Shown piece after piece: positions 13,201 through 27,500 of a stretch of DNA of 64,000 nt (the stretch's first letter is position 1; every line of letters begins with the position of its first letter). The DNA lies in assembly GCA_944470555.2 (NCBI GenBank), contig OX104130.1:55771491-55835490 (forward strand), in the 5' to 3' direction. The stretch is from Heterobilharzia americana (Eukaryota; Platyhelminthes; Trematoda; Strigeidida; Schistosomatidae). The translations under genes were made by a program, and so were the position numbers. The notes under the pieces were generated by a model that made no database searches, had not been told where the DNA came from, and saw only the letters and a list, made by a program, of their open reading frames with translations.

Positions 13201-15475
13201 ATGCCAGTTCAACAACTTAGTTTGGTGCAGCTTCATTACTTTCAAACTATCCAAAAATGTAAACTGGAAGACTGTGAGCATAAAATAGAGAAGAATGATG
13301 GCTGCCCGAAGGCTCTCTAAATGTCAGTGTTTCACGGGAATGAAGTTCACTTCATTTTTCAGCGCAAAAAGAAAGCAGAGGTAATCTAAAATAAAGTTGG
13401 AGAAGTTATCTGCTTCTGATACAGAAAGAGGTAAGAGTAGGCACACGATATGACCATTCAAATTTTACACCTGATCGATTGTATGTTATCTGACTGTGAG
13501 CTCAGAGAAACGAAATGTCTACATCGCGGTGACTTGATGGCATTTCGCAGCAAATGAAACTTGGCTGAGTTGCGAGTGTTTATGGTGAGGTAATGGAATA
13601 AGAATGCGAACAAGAACGTTGACTGGACACTTTCACATGCAAAATTCAGGACTTGCATCCAAGAAGGACAAGTGATTTCATCGGGCATTAAATGCTGGTA
13701 ATCAGCATAAAGATCTCAGAACTCATAAGATAGGGATGCTCCCTAAAATGAGACTCACAAGAAACACAAGGTTAACGGTTTGGTTGCATAAAAGACTCGG
13801 AAGACGTGCAACCACTACAGATCATTGTGGTGCCATAAGTTAGTTTTTAAAATACGTTTTCAAATTTTGATGAAAATAGTTGGGACGATGATTTTTGGGA
13901 CGAATTGCAGCTTCTGACCTAGCTGATGAGGCGTCAGGTGGAAAAACTGTAGTTAACTTAGGATAGTTCAAGTGGAATAGGAGAGAATCATCTTCAAAAT
14001 ACTTGATTCCACAGAAGCGCTTGTGCGAGAATGAAAAGAGGAACACAGGCAAAAACAGCAAAAGAAGACTGGAGGCAACATACAAGAAATAGCCATCGAA
14101 AACAATGAAATACTGCATTTGAAAGGGTTTTCTGAAAATTGAAGCTTTTTACAGGTAGGCTTTTGGGCAAATACCAGGTCGAAGGGAGCAGAAAAGAAAA
14201 GCAGGCAGGAAGTGGCAACAGTTGGCGAAATGGTAATAGCAGCAATGCACCTGAGAAAGTACATGAAACAAGGTAAATTGTGCGGTAGAGATTATAATGC
14301 GACCACTGGCATTCGGCGACAGAAATCGCATTGGTGATTTGCAGGAAGAATATTCCGGTAACTAGTAGGTTTTGCAATTAAAGAAAGCCTTCACAGTGAA
14401 TTATCATGACCTACCAACGTATGCAGCTAGACGTCTGGGGAGGGTATCAAGACCATTCTATATACTTGCATCAGAAGGAAGTTCATATCAGTGTGCAGCT
14501 CTGGCTTTACAGGCAGGTTTATAATCCTTCTCTTAAATAGATTTTAGTTTTGTATTCATACTGGGTATTGTTTATGTTCAGGAGCCGTAGAATCAACTGT
14601 GCTGCGTACCGGATAAGGGCAACAGGAGGATGGCCTCTCTCGACCACTCGGCTCTTATCACTCAGCAAAAGAAGACACTGTGGTTGCAATCATGGGAGTT
14701 AAAAAAGAAGCTCAGCAAGTCATAAGAGATGGATTATGCGGCCTGTCAAGGGCGTTCGAAGATATCAAATGATAGCGGTAATATATATTTCTCAAACAAC
14801 ATAACTTACACGCAAACAAACCAATTTAAAGGTATCATAAGTTTCTAATTTGATCTCACTGCTATGATCAGCAACAAGCACTAAATCAGACATCTTTATT
14901 TAAAGCATATAAGAGATGAGTTTAGAGATAGAACGTTACGGTTTGGCAGACGAGTGAGACTAAAAGTAATCTCTGGGTGTTATAGCATTCTACCTGAAAA
15001 TGCGTACCTTATTTATGATGAATGCATATATTCTTAAGTGAAAACTACAATCATAAATTCTTTCACACGTAGTCTGAAGCTGCAGCTAACTCACTGTGAT
15101 CTGTGAGCATCATTCATCCTGAGTAACTGTACTTCCTTTCCACGTGGTAACGTTGAAATTATATGCTACGTTTACACGTGATTCCTGATTATATCTTTTT
15201 GTCCACTGGTTGTTGTGCTTAGCTCATTATTATTGTATATTTATAGTAATATAACGATCTATCCCGTCTGGATAATTTGAGGCTAATTGTAGTCTGTAGA
15301 CAGTGTATTCCCATCATTTTGGACTACATAACTTTACCGTCAGTTGCACATCTCACTTAAAACCTATTTTAAGAACGAGGCGCTCGAAAGCAAAGTGCTC
15401 AAAGATAGATAGCTCTAGCGACAAGAATACAAGAGTGGTCCTCCCAATATCTCGGGTTGTGACCGAAACTCTATC
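10244..15475. other. Intergenic region upstream of the PCGF gene, no gene recognised
   Basis: The longest frames (11338-11678 plus; 13840-14377 minus, three overlapping frames) have no domain and overlap in several frames, as expected of noncoding DNA. A PCGF promoter should lie near 10.25-11 kb, but no motif stands out. Confidence 0.4.
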
Positions 15476-15766
15476 GTGTCATATGATCCAGCTCCTGACG
15501 AACTTACATGCCTTACACCGCTCGTCAGGGCTGAAGACACTGTGTCGGTAATGAATGATAACATCAAGGAAAAAAGAAAAGAAATTGACAGTATTGAGTC
15601 CATGACAAATGGAATCAAGAGAGCAGTTGAGGACTTCCAACCCTTAGCATATCTTCTTGGGAAACACAACAACCCGGTCCCAAACCATATGGAAGAAGCT
15701 GAGACCCTAATAGACTACCTGGCATTGTATAAGAACGGGGTATTACAAGTATCAAACAGCAACTAA
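15476..15766 (+). CDS. Unassigned ORF or gene-fragment relic
   Basis: This is an open frame of 96 codons with a first ATG at 15550. It is hydrophilic, with a charged stretch (NIKEKRKEIDSIESM) and then QPLAYLLGKHNNPVPNHMEE. Its composition is more protein-like than most frames here, but I recognise no family. It stops at 15766, just before an Sm-alpha-like SINE relic, which suggests both belong to old inserted material. It could be part of a processed pseudogene or an unknown element. Confidence 0.25.
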   Translation: MSYDPAPDELTCLTPLVRAEDTVSVMNDNIKEKRKEIDSIESMTNGIKRAVEDFQPLAYLLGKHNNPVPNHMEEAETLIDYLALYKNGVLQVSNSN

Positions 15767-15774
15767 TACCCGTT

Positions 15775-15935
15775 GCACAACTGGCGGCTCTCGTGTCCCA
15801 GTACCCTAATTTAAAATGATGGGTTCTGAGCTCAAGTCTCATTTGGAACAATATCACACACTGGACTGCAGGTACATCCAGCTAACAGGTCCCAAATAGG
15901 ACAACACTTGTATCCTGGATTTGGCAGCTAGTCAC
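15775..15935 (+). mobile_element. Sm-alpha-like SINE relic with dead hammerhead sequence
   Basis: A degraded tRNA-like head (GGTTCTGAGCTCAAGTCTC resembling a B box) leads into ACATCCAGCTAACAGGTCCC, then AAATAGGACAACAC and TCCTGGATT. This is the order of the Schistosoma Sm-alpha hammerhead: stem I strand, core, stem II, core, stem I return strand. Stem I (ATCCAG/CTGGAT) and stem II (GTCC/GGAC) are still visible. The core is mutated (CTAACAG for CTGANGA, and CAAC for GAAA), so cleavage is not expected. Confidence 0.7.
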
Positions 15936-16989
15936 CAAGATAAATACAATATGATGAGTAACTGGACAGTGTCGAGGCACTCGCATAGAATCCCATCTCC
16001 CAACAGAGGTCGAGAAATTCGGTTCTGTATAGCAACAGGAAATCACAAGTACTAAACAATAGTGTCGTATGAGATCGATGCTAATAACAACGTGATGTCA
16101 CATCAGACGTTAGGAATATCCAACGGCTTCAACGTCATGGATGAAGGTTAAGCTTAGAGAACATGTGGTACTGTAGACTAATGGATATTTAAATTCTTGG
16201 CAATAATGATTAAAATATCCCTGATAGACCCACTGGTCGGAATTAAAAGCAAAAAATTAATTACAATAGTCTTTAAAGGTTTTGCAGTTGCTATGCGGTA
16301 CTTCCTTGTCAGGAGTATTATTCATTTATTTTGAAAAACCATATTAATATGATAAAATCATGCACTGGGTTTTGTCAGAATGAGTATTTCAGTTCAGTTG
16401 CTGCTGTAGAGCTGCATATTTTGATAACGCTATTCATTGGTTATTCAAAGGCTTATATGATCAATAGTCAGAATGATTAGGAAATTGACAATAGAAGCAT
16501 ATATTCAGTCTTGTAAAAACACTTTATCAGCTCAAGGCTTTAGATAACTCTTGAAAAATTCTTCCGAATTCTGTTTAAAATTGATCAAGCTATTCAGAAG
16601 AAGCGGAAGCAGCTATAACAGTAGAGTTACAACCATTACTATGTGTTCTAAAATGTATCCACTGCCTCTGTCACTGTCATAGTGAAGATGAAAAGTTGAT
16701 AACCTAGGGTAATTTCCTCGTCATAAAGTTTAATATTGTAATCCTTCTTCTTTTCCTACTTTGAATCCTTATTTGAACAACACAACTATGTTCTTATCCA
16801 GTGTATTTTGAAATCTGATGAATAATAATGACGAAATGTCCTGTAATTTGTGCTTAAATTTGCTGTTCTTAAAAATAAATTACTTGATCAGAAAATTATT
16901 TCTTTTTTTGAACATATTCTTTTCTTTCCTATTACTCAATAATAATACATCATTTTTCCTAATTATTAGTTTCAATTATCTTAAATCAA

Positions 16990-17090
16990 GCCATCCATCC
17001 AGATCAACCTAGGATTAGGCATTACTGCGTAACGGTTTGAGTTGCCACACCTCATATCAGTACATCAAGTAAAAAGGCAGTGAGGCGCAA
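16990..17090. mobile_element. LINE 3' UTR fragment
   Basis: The stretch with GGCATTACTGCGTAACGG and CCTCATATCAGTACATCAAG matches the 3' tail of the LINE at 23.3 kb (GGCATTACTGCGTAACCG, CCTCATATCAGCACATCAAG) in the same orientation on the plus strand. No coding part remains. Confidence 0.7.
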
Positions 17091-18144
17091 GGGCTTTCAG
17101 TCATTTCAATATTCATTTTAGTATTCATCGTAAGTAGAAACTTTAGTTACTGAATGAAATGGTTTAAATCTGAAATCAGTTTGTTACATTTACACACATG
17201 TCTAAACAGCTAGATTTTCTTATCCGAAATCTCCTATATCACTCTACTAGATAGCTGTGCTGCCTATAAATCCAAAGGATATCATTAATTTATAGCTATT
17301 CCATCTGAATATTGAGTTATAATCTCTGTGAACAATGTTTCACAGTTAAGATCGAAGATAGAAATTAATTGATGATAGTAAATGATGATCCCACCATATA
17401 GAAAATTAATATAAATCTGAAATAAGGCATTCAAGTCCAGGAATAGATTGTAGCATGTTCGTTACAGGAAAAGACAGTTCTGATTTTGATTTGATTTAAC
17501 TTCGTTTGTTTGCATTAGTGAGAAGCCTCAAACTAGGACAAAATAGTTGTCAAATACGCCTTGGTTTCCAGTGAGTCTCATGTTGATGTTAACGGCAGTT
17601 AAATTTATTGGTAGGTTGAAGGATGCTGAACTACTATTTTTTTTCGGTTTTAAATAATTGAGAAATCTCTATAACTCAGATATGAATGAATAGAATAACA
17701 AAGATATGGAATACACAAATAAATAAGGTGTGTATTGAAATGACCTTGAAAAGTAAATATTTTTATAAGAGTAATATATAAACATTTTAAGGAAAAATAA
17801 ATTAAGCAACCATTTATGCATAGCTTTTAGTTATTGTTTATAAACCAAGCTCATCAAGGTATGCTCGAGTAGGTGAATAATAATAATTTTTTTCATTTGT
17901 ATATGTAGATGATAGTTAACAGAATCATATCACAACCATTTATAAAACATATTTAATTGAAGCATAATTGTCTGTGATAGTGAGGATGAAGAGAATTAAA
18001 CAAATGGATATTATTGTCTTTAAGAACACATGGTGATTTGTTCAACAGTTCAGTGAGGATTGACTACTGTTTTGATAGGCATTTAGGCAGATGCAGACTG
18101 AAATAATTAGATATTGTTTTGTTTGAGTGAGTTGGCAAATGCTA
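17091..18144. other. Intergenic AT-rich DNA downstream of MFSD6
   Basis: No gene, repeat or RNA was recognised here. Confidence 0.4.
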
Positions 18145-18150
18145 TTTATT
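18145..18150 (-). promoter_or_regulatory. Candidate poly(A) signal of MFSD6
   Basis: AATAAA on the minus strand lies about 190 bases after the MFSD6 stop codon. This is a plausible distance, but the hexamer is common in such AT-rich DNA. Confidence 0.35.
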
Positions 18151-18342
18151 CCATGTTTATATTATATAGGACATGAAATTTAACAGTCACTTGGTCAGTT
18201 GATCAGTCCAATGCAAGATAAGAATATTTCAGAAACAGATTTTCACAACCAACTTATGACTATTGTCGATATCGTCCACTTCTCGTTTTACTGATACCAA
18301 AGAAACTCAGTAAATAAAAAGTAGGCAGATATATAGATTATG

Positions 18343-18521
18343 TTAGTAACCTTGTCTATAGGTATCTTTCTGTTGTCCGTATTGTTGACTACCAGCTGGT
18401 GAGTAAGACATTTGTTGTTGTGATTGTAATGGTTGTTGTTGGAATTGATAAGTCGTTTTTTGGTTTTGCTCCTTCTGTAGGTAATATTCATGAGTTACTT
18501 CATTTGTTTGAAATGCATTGC
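18343..18521 (-). CDS. MFSD6: MFSD6 exon 6 (Gln-rich C-terminus, stop)
   Basis: The acceptor TATTTAAACAG|GC joins to exon 5's terminal G to give Gly, in phase. The exon then encodes NAFQTNEVTHEYYLQKEQNQ and a Gln/Tyr-rich tail ending DTYRQGY with TAA at 18343-18345. This tail is species-specific, so the call rests on the phase match, the acceptor and the strand. Confidence 0.78.
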
Positions 18522-21500
18522 CTGTTTAAATATTTGAAAAAGATATTTTAAAGTTAAGGTTTTTATGATATTGAAATCGTATGAATTTTACTTTATTTGG
18601 TAGCTTTGGAGGTTTGTTTAGCTATGAAACAGTTTTTATCAAAGAATGAAAACAGTAAGTAAAGCACTGCAAACCTGAAAATGTGGAACTCTTGTTTCAC
18701 TCTCGTGTGAGGATTCTCAGCAGTGCCTAATCTTACCTTCTTCTGAAATTGAGCCTAAGATCATCAAGTCTTATGTACAGCAAGTCATCAGCCTGCAGCT
18801 GGGTCGAAATCCAATGATCTACAGTTTTCTAATTCTGTCATTTTCCTTTATAGTATCAGAATTGAGCAATCATATACTACGATTCTAACTGATTTCAGTC
18901 CATGGTGAAAGCTAAATTTGAAATATTTTTACAAAATGTTGAATAATGAATTCCTTGTTTTAATAACTAAATAAAGACATTTAGTGAGAAAGTGTGACAA
19001 ACTGTACACAAATGAAATATATGATTTACTGATTATCATTTTAACTGTCTGATGTAGCCGTGGTTTGGCAGACTAGTATTTATACTGAGTGTTGGTTGAA
19101 GGTGAAAGGAAAATTTGAACCACGGCCGGATTCAAACCAGCGACCAACGGATTTCCGGCCCGATGCTCTATCAAATAAGCTACGAGGTCAGTTGGTAGAG
19201 TATCGGACCAGAAACTCTGTCTTTGGTTGTTCCAATCCGGCAACATTCCAAATTTTCTTTTCACCTCCAATTATCACCCAGTATATGACTTATTCCTATG
19301 ACTAACTAGATACCAAAGATAGAATTCAAAAACAGAACTTATGAAAATGGTTTGGTTGAGCAACTACATAATGCAACATGATTAACTTAGACGACTGAAC
19401 TGTAAGATCATTTGGTCATCGTGCTTATTTCTGTAAGTAGTATCGAACTACCATGCATACTTGTTTAGTTGAATTTATGAGTGGTTCATAAGACTTCATT
19501 AAAATCCATTTGTGTTTCTACCCATGATCATTCTTTTGGATGTTGTGAAACCATTCTTCAAGAACTAGCATTTACTTACATTGATAACGTTTTACTTAAG
19601 GACTAGTGTTATTTTATTTAAATATAACCAAGCTATAAAGCTGGAGTGTAGATAAATTCAATATCGTAACTGTTTTTAGACAATATAACAAAATTTTCAA
19701 GTTCATTGGTCAGTATTCATTAAATGCTCACTGATATCCATATTATGCACAGTTCACAGTCATATCTCAGGGTTGCTGTTTTATAAGTGACCGTCGATTT
19801 CAATAATTTTAGTAATTGCTGTAAATATGTACATCTGATAAGCTAACCAATAGTTTGATCTTTAGATATTTGTTGACCTATGATTTCAGGAGAGTCTCCA
19901 TTTAGTCATTAGGACTCAAGAGCATAAAGGTTTCAGTAGAATTTCACTTCAAATACTCAGAATAGTATATAGGTGAATACACACTATTCAGGTGGTATTT
20001 GTTCTCACTTACAATTAATAATTGCAATAATATGTGAAAAGTGGTTCCTCAAATTCTCTCAATTCATAAAAGTTAGCGATCATATCTGTCAACTACACCG
20101 GGATCTAAAACACACGAAAAGGAACTGAACTACTTTAAAACACTTGCAAATAAATGAATAGCATTTCATAGGATTATTGACTGAAGTTTTCCATAGATAT
20201 TGGGACCAGAAAGGAGACTCTAAACGACGATTTTTTTGCTAGGTATAAACAGATTATGGTGTTGAACTGTCTAGAATTGATAAGTTGGTTAGATAATTAT
20301 TTTTTCATAGTAGATAGCATCTTAACAACCAGCTTTTATAACTAAAATCATATTATTCCTATCAAGGGATATATAAACATGATATTTCTGGCATTAACAT
20401 ATGAAAAGATTTGAAACAATTGTAGATAGTTTGAACAGTGAACGGAAAATAAAATTCAGTGACTTCTTCGGGTTATTTTAGTTTAAGTATTGGAATGGAT
20501 CAACGAGACTCTTAAAAAGTTTTTTGCGAAACAAGATTGAATGACCTGCTCCTAAAAACACCAGAAGAATTTGTGTGATACCTGTTGAGTGTCGTTCTTT
20601 TGGGTTACCTCAAAAAATATAAGAAATTATCACATGAACCACTGACTATGGGAACCCAACTACACTCAAAGGACTTGGGCGAATTCGTTGAAGTAGTAGA
20701 AACCACAGAGTAGGATGAAAGATGAATGAATCAAATAAGTATGGCCTTCTAGACTTAAATGGGCTAAAAATTTCCTATCGAGGACTCCAGTTAACGTTAC
20801 ATTCAGAAAGCTGAAACGGCTGAAAGAATCATTCAACTTCTGTAAGTAATAGGTGACAAAAATCCAGACAACTGAAGGTAAGTACTTATGTTTCCGTTCA
20901 TTAGTTTTGTCTCCTTAGAAGAATTAGTAAATCTCTTCCATACATTAGTTCGAGACTGACGGTTTCATGTACAGTCAAAAGAAACTGTTGTGGAGTTCAG
21001 TATAACTATCCATTTGCCTGAGATAAATCCTTGAACCCCCCCCCCCCTGTGTATTCTGATATCTGGAGAAAAGGCACTTGATCTTCCATGGAATCATCAG
21101 ATTGGTTTAATTTGAATTCAGCGCGAACGCCTGTCGAGAAAGGTCTGAAAATAGGCAAATCCATTGTAAGCACAAATTTGAACCGTTTTTGTACATATTT
21201 TTGGCGTTTTAATACATCTTCTATTACCTTACTGACTTCTTTATTTTTGGAGGAATCAGGCGACAACATAGGGTGAGATTTCAAGGTTACCGTTCAATTC
21301 TCGACGTGTTTACATCAAGTTTTGCTAAACAAAAACACTATGATCAATTATATTTGAACTACTTGTATATGCTGTAGTACAGACACTAGTTATTTGAGGT
21401 CAGGAATATTTTACGCTACATTATTAATCAAAGGAGTACTTTCGCTACATTATGTGCATGAAAATGGGTAACTCAACTTACACACTTTCTTTCTTTTAAG

Positions 21501-24500
21501 AAAATTTTATTTACTTGGGAAACATGTAAGTTGACAGATATTCTTTTAAAATGGTTTTCTTTAAAATAAACTGGCCATTACAGTATGCAAATTCGAATGT
21601 CATATGAGTAGCCTAAATAACTAGTTGGTTAATTTTGAGCAAAGTTGTATAATTTGATTCAGGTACTTTTCATTGTATCTCCTTGACTCCCTCATATTTT
21701 GCATCTAAAATTCAAAATGCTTCGCAGACTTTAAACAGATAACTTCGAATTAAATTTCTCGCATTTTCTGAACTTTCTTAATGCCCATTATCTACAATCA
21801 AGTTTTTTTCCCGAAGTTTTAATGAGAAGTCGTGACCGGTGAAGTCAAAGCCTGATGGCCATGAGGACAGATACTCAGCGATGACATTAGGTGGCGGTTG
21901 CGCTATATATCGTGAGCTAACAGAAGTTGGAAATATGGAGCATTGGACTCTGACCCAGTGGCTCAATGGTAACGCGCTGGCCGTGGAACCTGAAGATCGC
22001 GGGTTCGATCTCTGCTGGTGGGGTCGTGGGTGCGCACTGCTGAGCAGTACCATACCAGGACGAAACAGCTGTCCAGTGCTCCCAGGTTTCCTTTGCTCCT
22101 CCAACTGATGTCAGTCTACGATGAATAATAACTTGATATAATCAAGTTGTCATTTTTTTTATTATGGTTTAGATTTTCAGTTAGTGCTGAGAGTAAATAA
22201 AAGCGTACTGAAAAAGATTTCAGAAGTGGCAGTCAATGACTTTTGTACCAAATCACATAGTGTATGATGTGCGTAAACGTCTAGTGCTAAAGCAGCGTCT
22301 AATATTCTAACTCTTTCTCCCTGAAAACATGGGTTATTAAGTTTAGTCAGCCAGATGGTTGAATCTACTTAATTCAGTGAGCAGCTGTAGATTAGTTTGT
22401 TGATCTAAAAGTTCTCTCACTTTTTGAAATTTCAAAATATAATTTATCTTTAGGTGTGTTGATTCTCCACCACTGACAACCTATTTAATAGCCATTCAAT
22501 CAGTAGATGAACTGAAATCATAACATGAAACTTCATATGTTATTTTCATTTTCTGTTAAGAAATTATTCAGTAAATTAAACAGTGCATACCAAATGGTGT
22601 TGCGTTTGATTTCTGTCCTTCAGATGAAATTTGACCATACATCTTATCATCTTCAGTTGATGCCTCATTTACTGCTGGAATCGGCATAAAGTAGTTCAAC
22701 AATAAGAACGCCAAAAGTACTAAAGCTGATGATGCTCCATAAGCTCTAAACATTGTTGGAGTTCCTAGTTGGAAATAATAAATTTCAAAAAGTTTAAATA
22801 ACGAAAGTATGACCAGTGAAATTAAAAATAATTTTTAATGTATTTAGTGTATGCAATATTTCTACCTTTTTAAAGTGGAAGGCGTTACAATATTTCTAGC
22901 TATTATTCGATAAGTTCTGTACCCTGAATCTGTTTAGTCCACATTGAACAAAGGCACGGATCATTAGTTTATGATTCTATCTTATCTTGATTATTCAGTT
23001 TTGAATTACAGCATAGTTGTTTCGCTTACAACATTCTGTAAGATAAAATCACTGACTGAGGTAAATGGACCATCGGTTGACTTATCTAAATGAAGCCAGT
23101 TACATCGATATATTACAAACCAGTTACTTAGATTCATGTGAAATTGCCTTTAAGTTGTAGACTTTAGTAAAATTACCAATAGTGATTAGTGAAAATTATC
23201 CATACTACGATACGAAAAAAGGAATCCTATTTTAGATGGTTGCAAAGATTAAATGGAATCTTCTTGCATGAATGTTGCATGTATTATATGTAGCGTATTC
23301 AAGTAACTCATTCATTATTATTATTATCATCATCATCAAGGTCAACACAGGACCAGGCATTACTGCGTAACCGTCCAAGTTGCATACCTCATATCAGCAC
23401 ATCAAGTAACAGGAAAATAAAATGGAAGATCAAGAAAGAAAAGTCGACCGAATGAAGTATAAGTAAAAGTAGAGAGTATTAAAAGAGAAGAAGGAAGAAT
23501 GATAAGATAATGAGATTAAGTATAAGGGCTAATGTAAAGATAATATGTATATACATCTGCACCACTGACATCGGTTCTCAGCCGTATCACCTAAAGTCTT
23601 CAATCACTGGTTCCTCTTGTCCCGCGGACCCCAGCCGGCTAGTCTGCATCGCCCTACATGTTTAAAATGGACAGTCAAGGACTTTATGCATTGATGGCTT
23701 ATTTTATTCTGGTCGCCCTGACCCTTTTTCCAGCCTGAACCTATTTTGGACAAGATTGTCTGGCGAGGCAGACAGTGGCTAGTTATGCGTAACACATGTC
23801 CCAGCCATCTCAGTCGATGAAGGTTCACAACCATGTAAACCGATTTACCTCTCCTACCCAAAAATCTTTGCCTGATGTCTGCGTTACTCACGTGGTGACA
23901 CCAAGAAACACGGCCTATGCTATGAAGTCAACGGTGGTCAAACACTTGAAGACTTCTCATGTCCTCTACCTTCTATGGCCATATTTCACAACTGTACAGT
24001 GAGACAGAGCGGACTGCACCACAGTACACTCAAACCTTAATAGATAATCAGGTATCATAGCGGCACCATAGATGGAGTAAGTTGGCAAAAGCCAACCGAG
24101 TCTTCTATATCCGTGAAGAGATTTCGTCGGCCATTGACCAACGAAATAGGGCTGATTCGACTTCCTATGTAAGTGGCATTTCCAACGCGCTCAAACTCTT
24201 CACTCTCTATTGTTACTCGAGGTACCCATCCTGAGGCAGTAATTTGCATTTAGGTGGAGAGAAGAGCATCCCAAACATTCTCGAATTGCCACTCAACGTG
24301 TCGAGAAGATTCTTCGTCTTGTTAGCGTCTTCACCTAACAAGACTGTGTCATCTGCGTATTCTAGGTCTACCGAAATTTCCCATATGATCAGGTCAATCT
24401 CTGTTTGGTCAGATGACGAGAGGGAGACCTCCATAAGAACATCTATGATAAAACTAAATAGGAATGAGAGAGTGGGCATTCTTGACGGACACCACACGAT

Positions 24501-27500
24501 GAACACAACTTATTCACTTGTTGTTCAGACGAAAATTTGGTACAATCATTATATTTATAACTCATATTAAAATTATGTAGCCGAAACATCGAATATTTCA
24601 TTAAAATTACTTCCTGAGACAATCAAAGCATATGTATACGATTGGAGTAATTCCCTATGACATTATCGTTTTATTCAGCTTCCTTTTAGAAGCCTTGACG
24701 CCTTTGAGAAATACTTTTCTACAGAGTTGTAACTTCCCTTCACACTGTGCAAAATATCTTAAAGTAAATGATAATTTACCTATATGAAAAGGTTAAAACA
24801 TCCTACTGTTGATTTGTAGGAGTGTCTAAACAAAAATGCATTGAGTATGTAGCCTTAAATCTCAGTAGTAAGTAAATATAATTTCAGTGAAAAGAATGAT
24901 GAAAACTCTTCTATTAGAAAAAGAGTTACTGCCTCACCCCTGCTACCTAAGAGTGACATTTCGTACTGGACACAAAAGCAAAGTGTACAGCGGTATCATG
25001 CATCAATTTACTCAACCAGCACACTGCGCAACTGGTTTTTGAACTTTTATCGGTACTTTGAAAGCGATAAACATATCAGTTACCACTCAATGGTTAGTTC
25101 GTGTACCAACTTCGTCCATATTTCTAGATTATATTTCTCTGCAAAGAAAATTTCATTTTTGACCTTGTTATCTGCCAATCTAAGAAAAAACTCAAAGCTT
25201 ATTAAGTATTAAACAAAAGAGGGTATAACTGAAATCATTTCTCATTTACCATAACTCGATACGACAAGTCCACCGAATATAGCACCTAAGCCACGTCCCA
25301 TACCATAATGGATTGCACGTAAAAACCCAAGTGTTGATGGACGAAATTCTGGTTGAAACGCTTGCATAATATAGGAACAGCATGCAACCCATACACCCGC
25401 GTGAGTAAGACCTAAAGTGTTAAAAAAAAGTAACGATGGGTTAAAAGAAAAAATGTAACGCATATTATTCGATTCAGTCGATTGATACTGTTTCAAAATA
25501 AAATGTGAACAATTTTCAAATCAATTACTTCCTCAAATCGTTTCATTCTAGCATAACAGAAGTGAATACAATCAAAATATATCAACAATTTCGACTAAAA
25601 TCTTTTCATCAAGGTAAAATCTAAGCGTATAGAACAGTAGGAAATTGTGAAGTTTCAACGTACACTTCATAAAAAAATCATAAAAATCTGTAGCCTTTGC
25701 GATATCATAGGCGTGCACTTCTGGAGAAGGATGATTGTAGTTTCGTTTTCTCTTAGCTTTGATTAACATTTGATCCTGGAAGTGGCATGATTATGTTAGG
25801 TAGCCCCATCCCCACTAAATGAGGGCTACTTCAAAGGTCACCGTGGGAACTGGTGTAATAACCAATCAAGTTTCAGTATTCTGGTTAGGAAGATAGTTTC
25901 CCATTAAATTGAGAAACGCAATTGGCTATCTTAGCAGTTGCTAGGGTGGCCTTTAAAATCATCCTTTGACAGTGATACAAATAAAAGTGGAATTACCCGA
26001 AATATTTAACTACCTAAATTAGGAAGCTGTTAAATATTTGCTTTGCATTTCATCTTCTGAGAAAATATGTTAGCTGAGTGGATTGCGTAAAACCGATAAC
26101 TGCAGCCGTTAGGATGAAATAATATGCCGACAATTAGCATGAAATCATCCCATCCAGTTGATTTGATATATGAATCTGATAGATTGTATATATTCCGCGT
26201 TATCTAGTTGATACAGTAAGCAGAGAGCTCCAAATTTAAGTCATATTTGCTAGCGCCTGTGAGAAAGGTATATCTGCAGATTCGAAGGAACTGATGTCAT
26301 CTCAGAAATACCAACCAACATCACCTGATGTTGCATTCAGAGGCGCTACTCCTGAACTGTTTGGGTTACGAATGAACACTAGAAAGATATTGATTGGTCA
26401 CTAAAGGTTGAGCAATTTCATTTTGCATTGTCCCCGTTCAAAATAATGATTACTTTTCATTCACTTGCTGATAGCAGAAAAAAAAACCATAAACTCGATG
26501 TAAATTAACAATTGGAAATGATGTTTGTTGTTCTGGCTTCAAAAGAAATAACGTTTATAATATATGAGATTCCTGAAGTCAAATAATGTCTCTGGCCAAA
26601 AGTTTTGATTCAAGATGATAAGTTGAAATACTTTGTTTTCTAAGAGATTCTTTTAGTTGTCCATAGTTTTTATTCTGATTTGAAAGAATGAAGTTCTAAA
26701 AGATCTCCAGATTGAACTAATCACATAAATCTGTTAAAGTTATTTCATGAGTAAGTATGAGTATACCATTATCAAGATAACTGGAACAAGCTGGTCTTTC
26801 ATTTGAAACTATTTATGAGTTGAAACTATCTATTAGATACTTCTGCTCTATAGATATTAAGTTTCCCAGTCGGCTGATGTTCTTTCAAACACGACGGTTT
26901 ATCTATGATACAGTTATTACTAATTGCATTCAACATAATCAGAAATTCCAACACCTTTATCATGATTTTGAAATATTTTGTCAACATGCCATCTGCTTGT
27001 CACTCTTGTATATCACTTTCTTTATTTCATTGTGGATGTTTGTTAAATTTATTTACACTTTACTCTAATTTGCGGACAGTCAGTTGTCAACACTAAAACT
27101 AGTGGTTCATTGTATAGGCAGTAATATAGTCCTAATCTATGCGAGATATGGAGCTGTAATTCCTTGGTCAAAACTATTGACTATGAACCACCTAGAACAC
27201 TATGAGTACGAACCCTGTTCCGGATAGTTCGGTTGGAAAAATTGGCTAGTATTGTCACCCCTTAAATAATAGTTGTAAGTCATAATCAAACATATAGTAA
27301 TTTGAAAAAAGAACATAATTAATTACTCTAATTTACTGAAAAGTAATCAACAAATCATGTTTCATATTTATAAAACATAGAACTTTGAATATGAAAAGTA
27401 TACGACCATATTGGAATTGTCCAAGCATATCGTTTAGAATACCTTCACACCCGTAAACGTTAAAAGATTCAAATTTATGCTACCTGTAAAGAGATAATCC

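Noticed and set aside
13840..14377. Cluster of three hydrophobic-looking minus-strand ORFs
   Set aside because: They overlap in different frames, start at arbitrary sites and match no domain. The plus strand is purine-rich, which alone gives hydrophobic frames on the minus strand.
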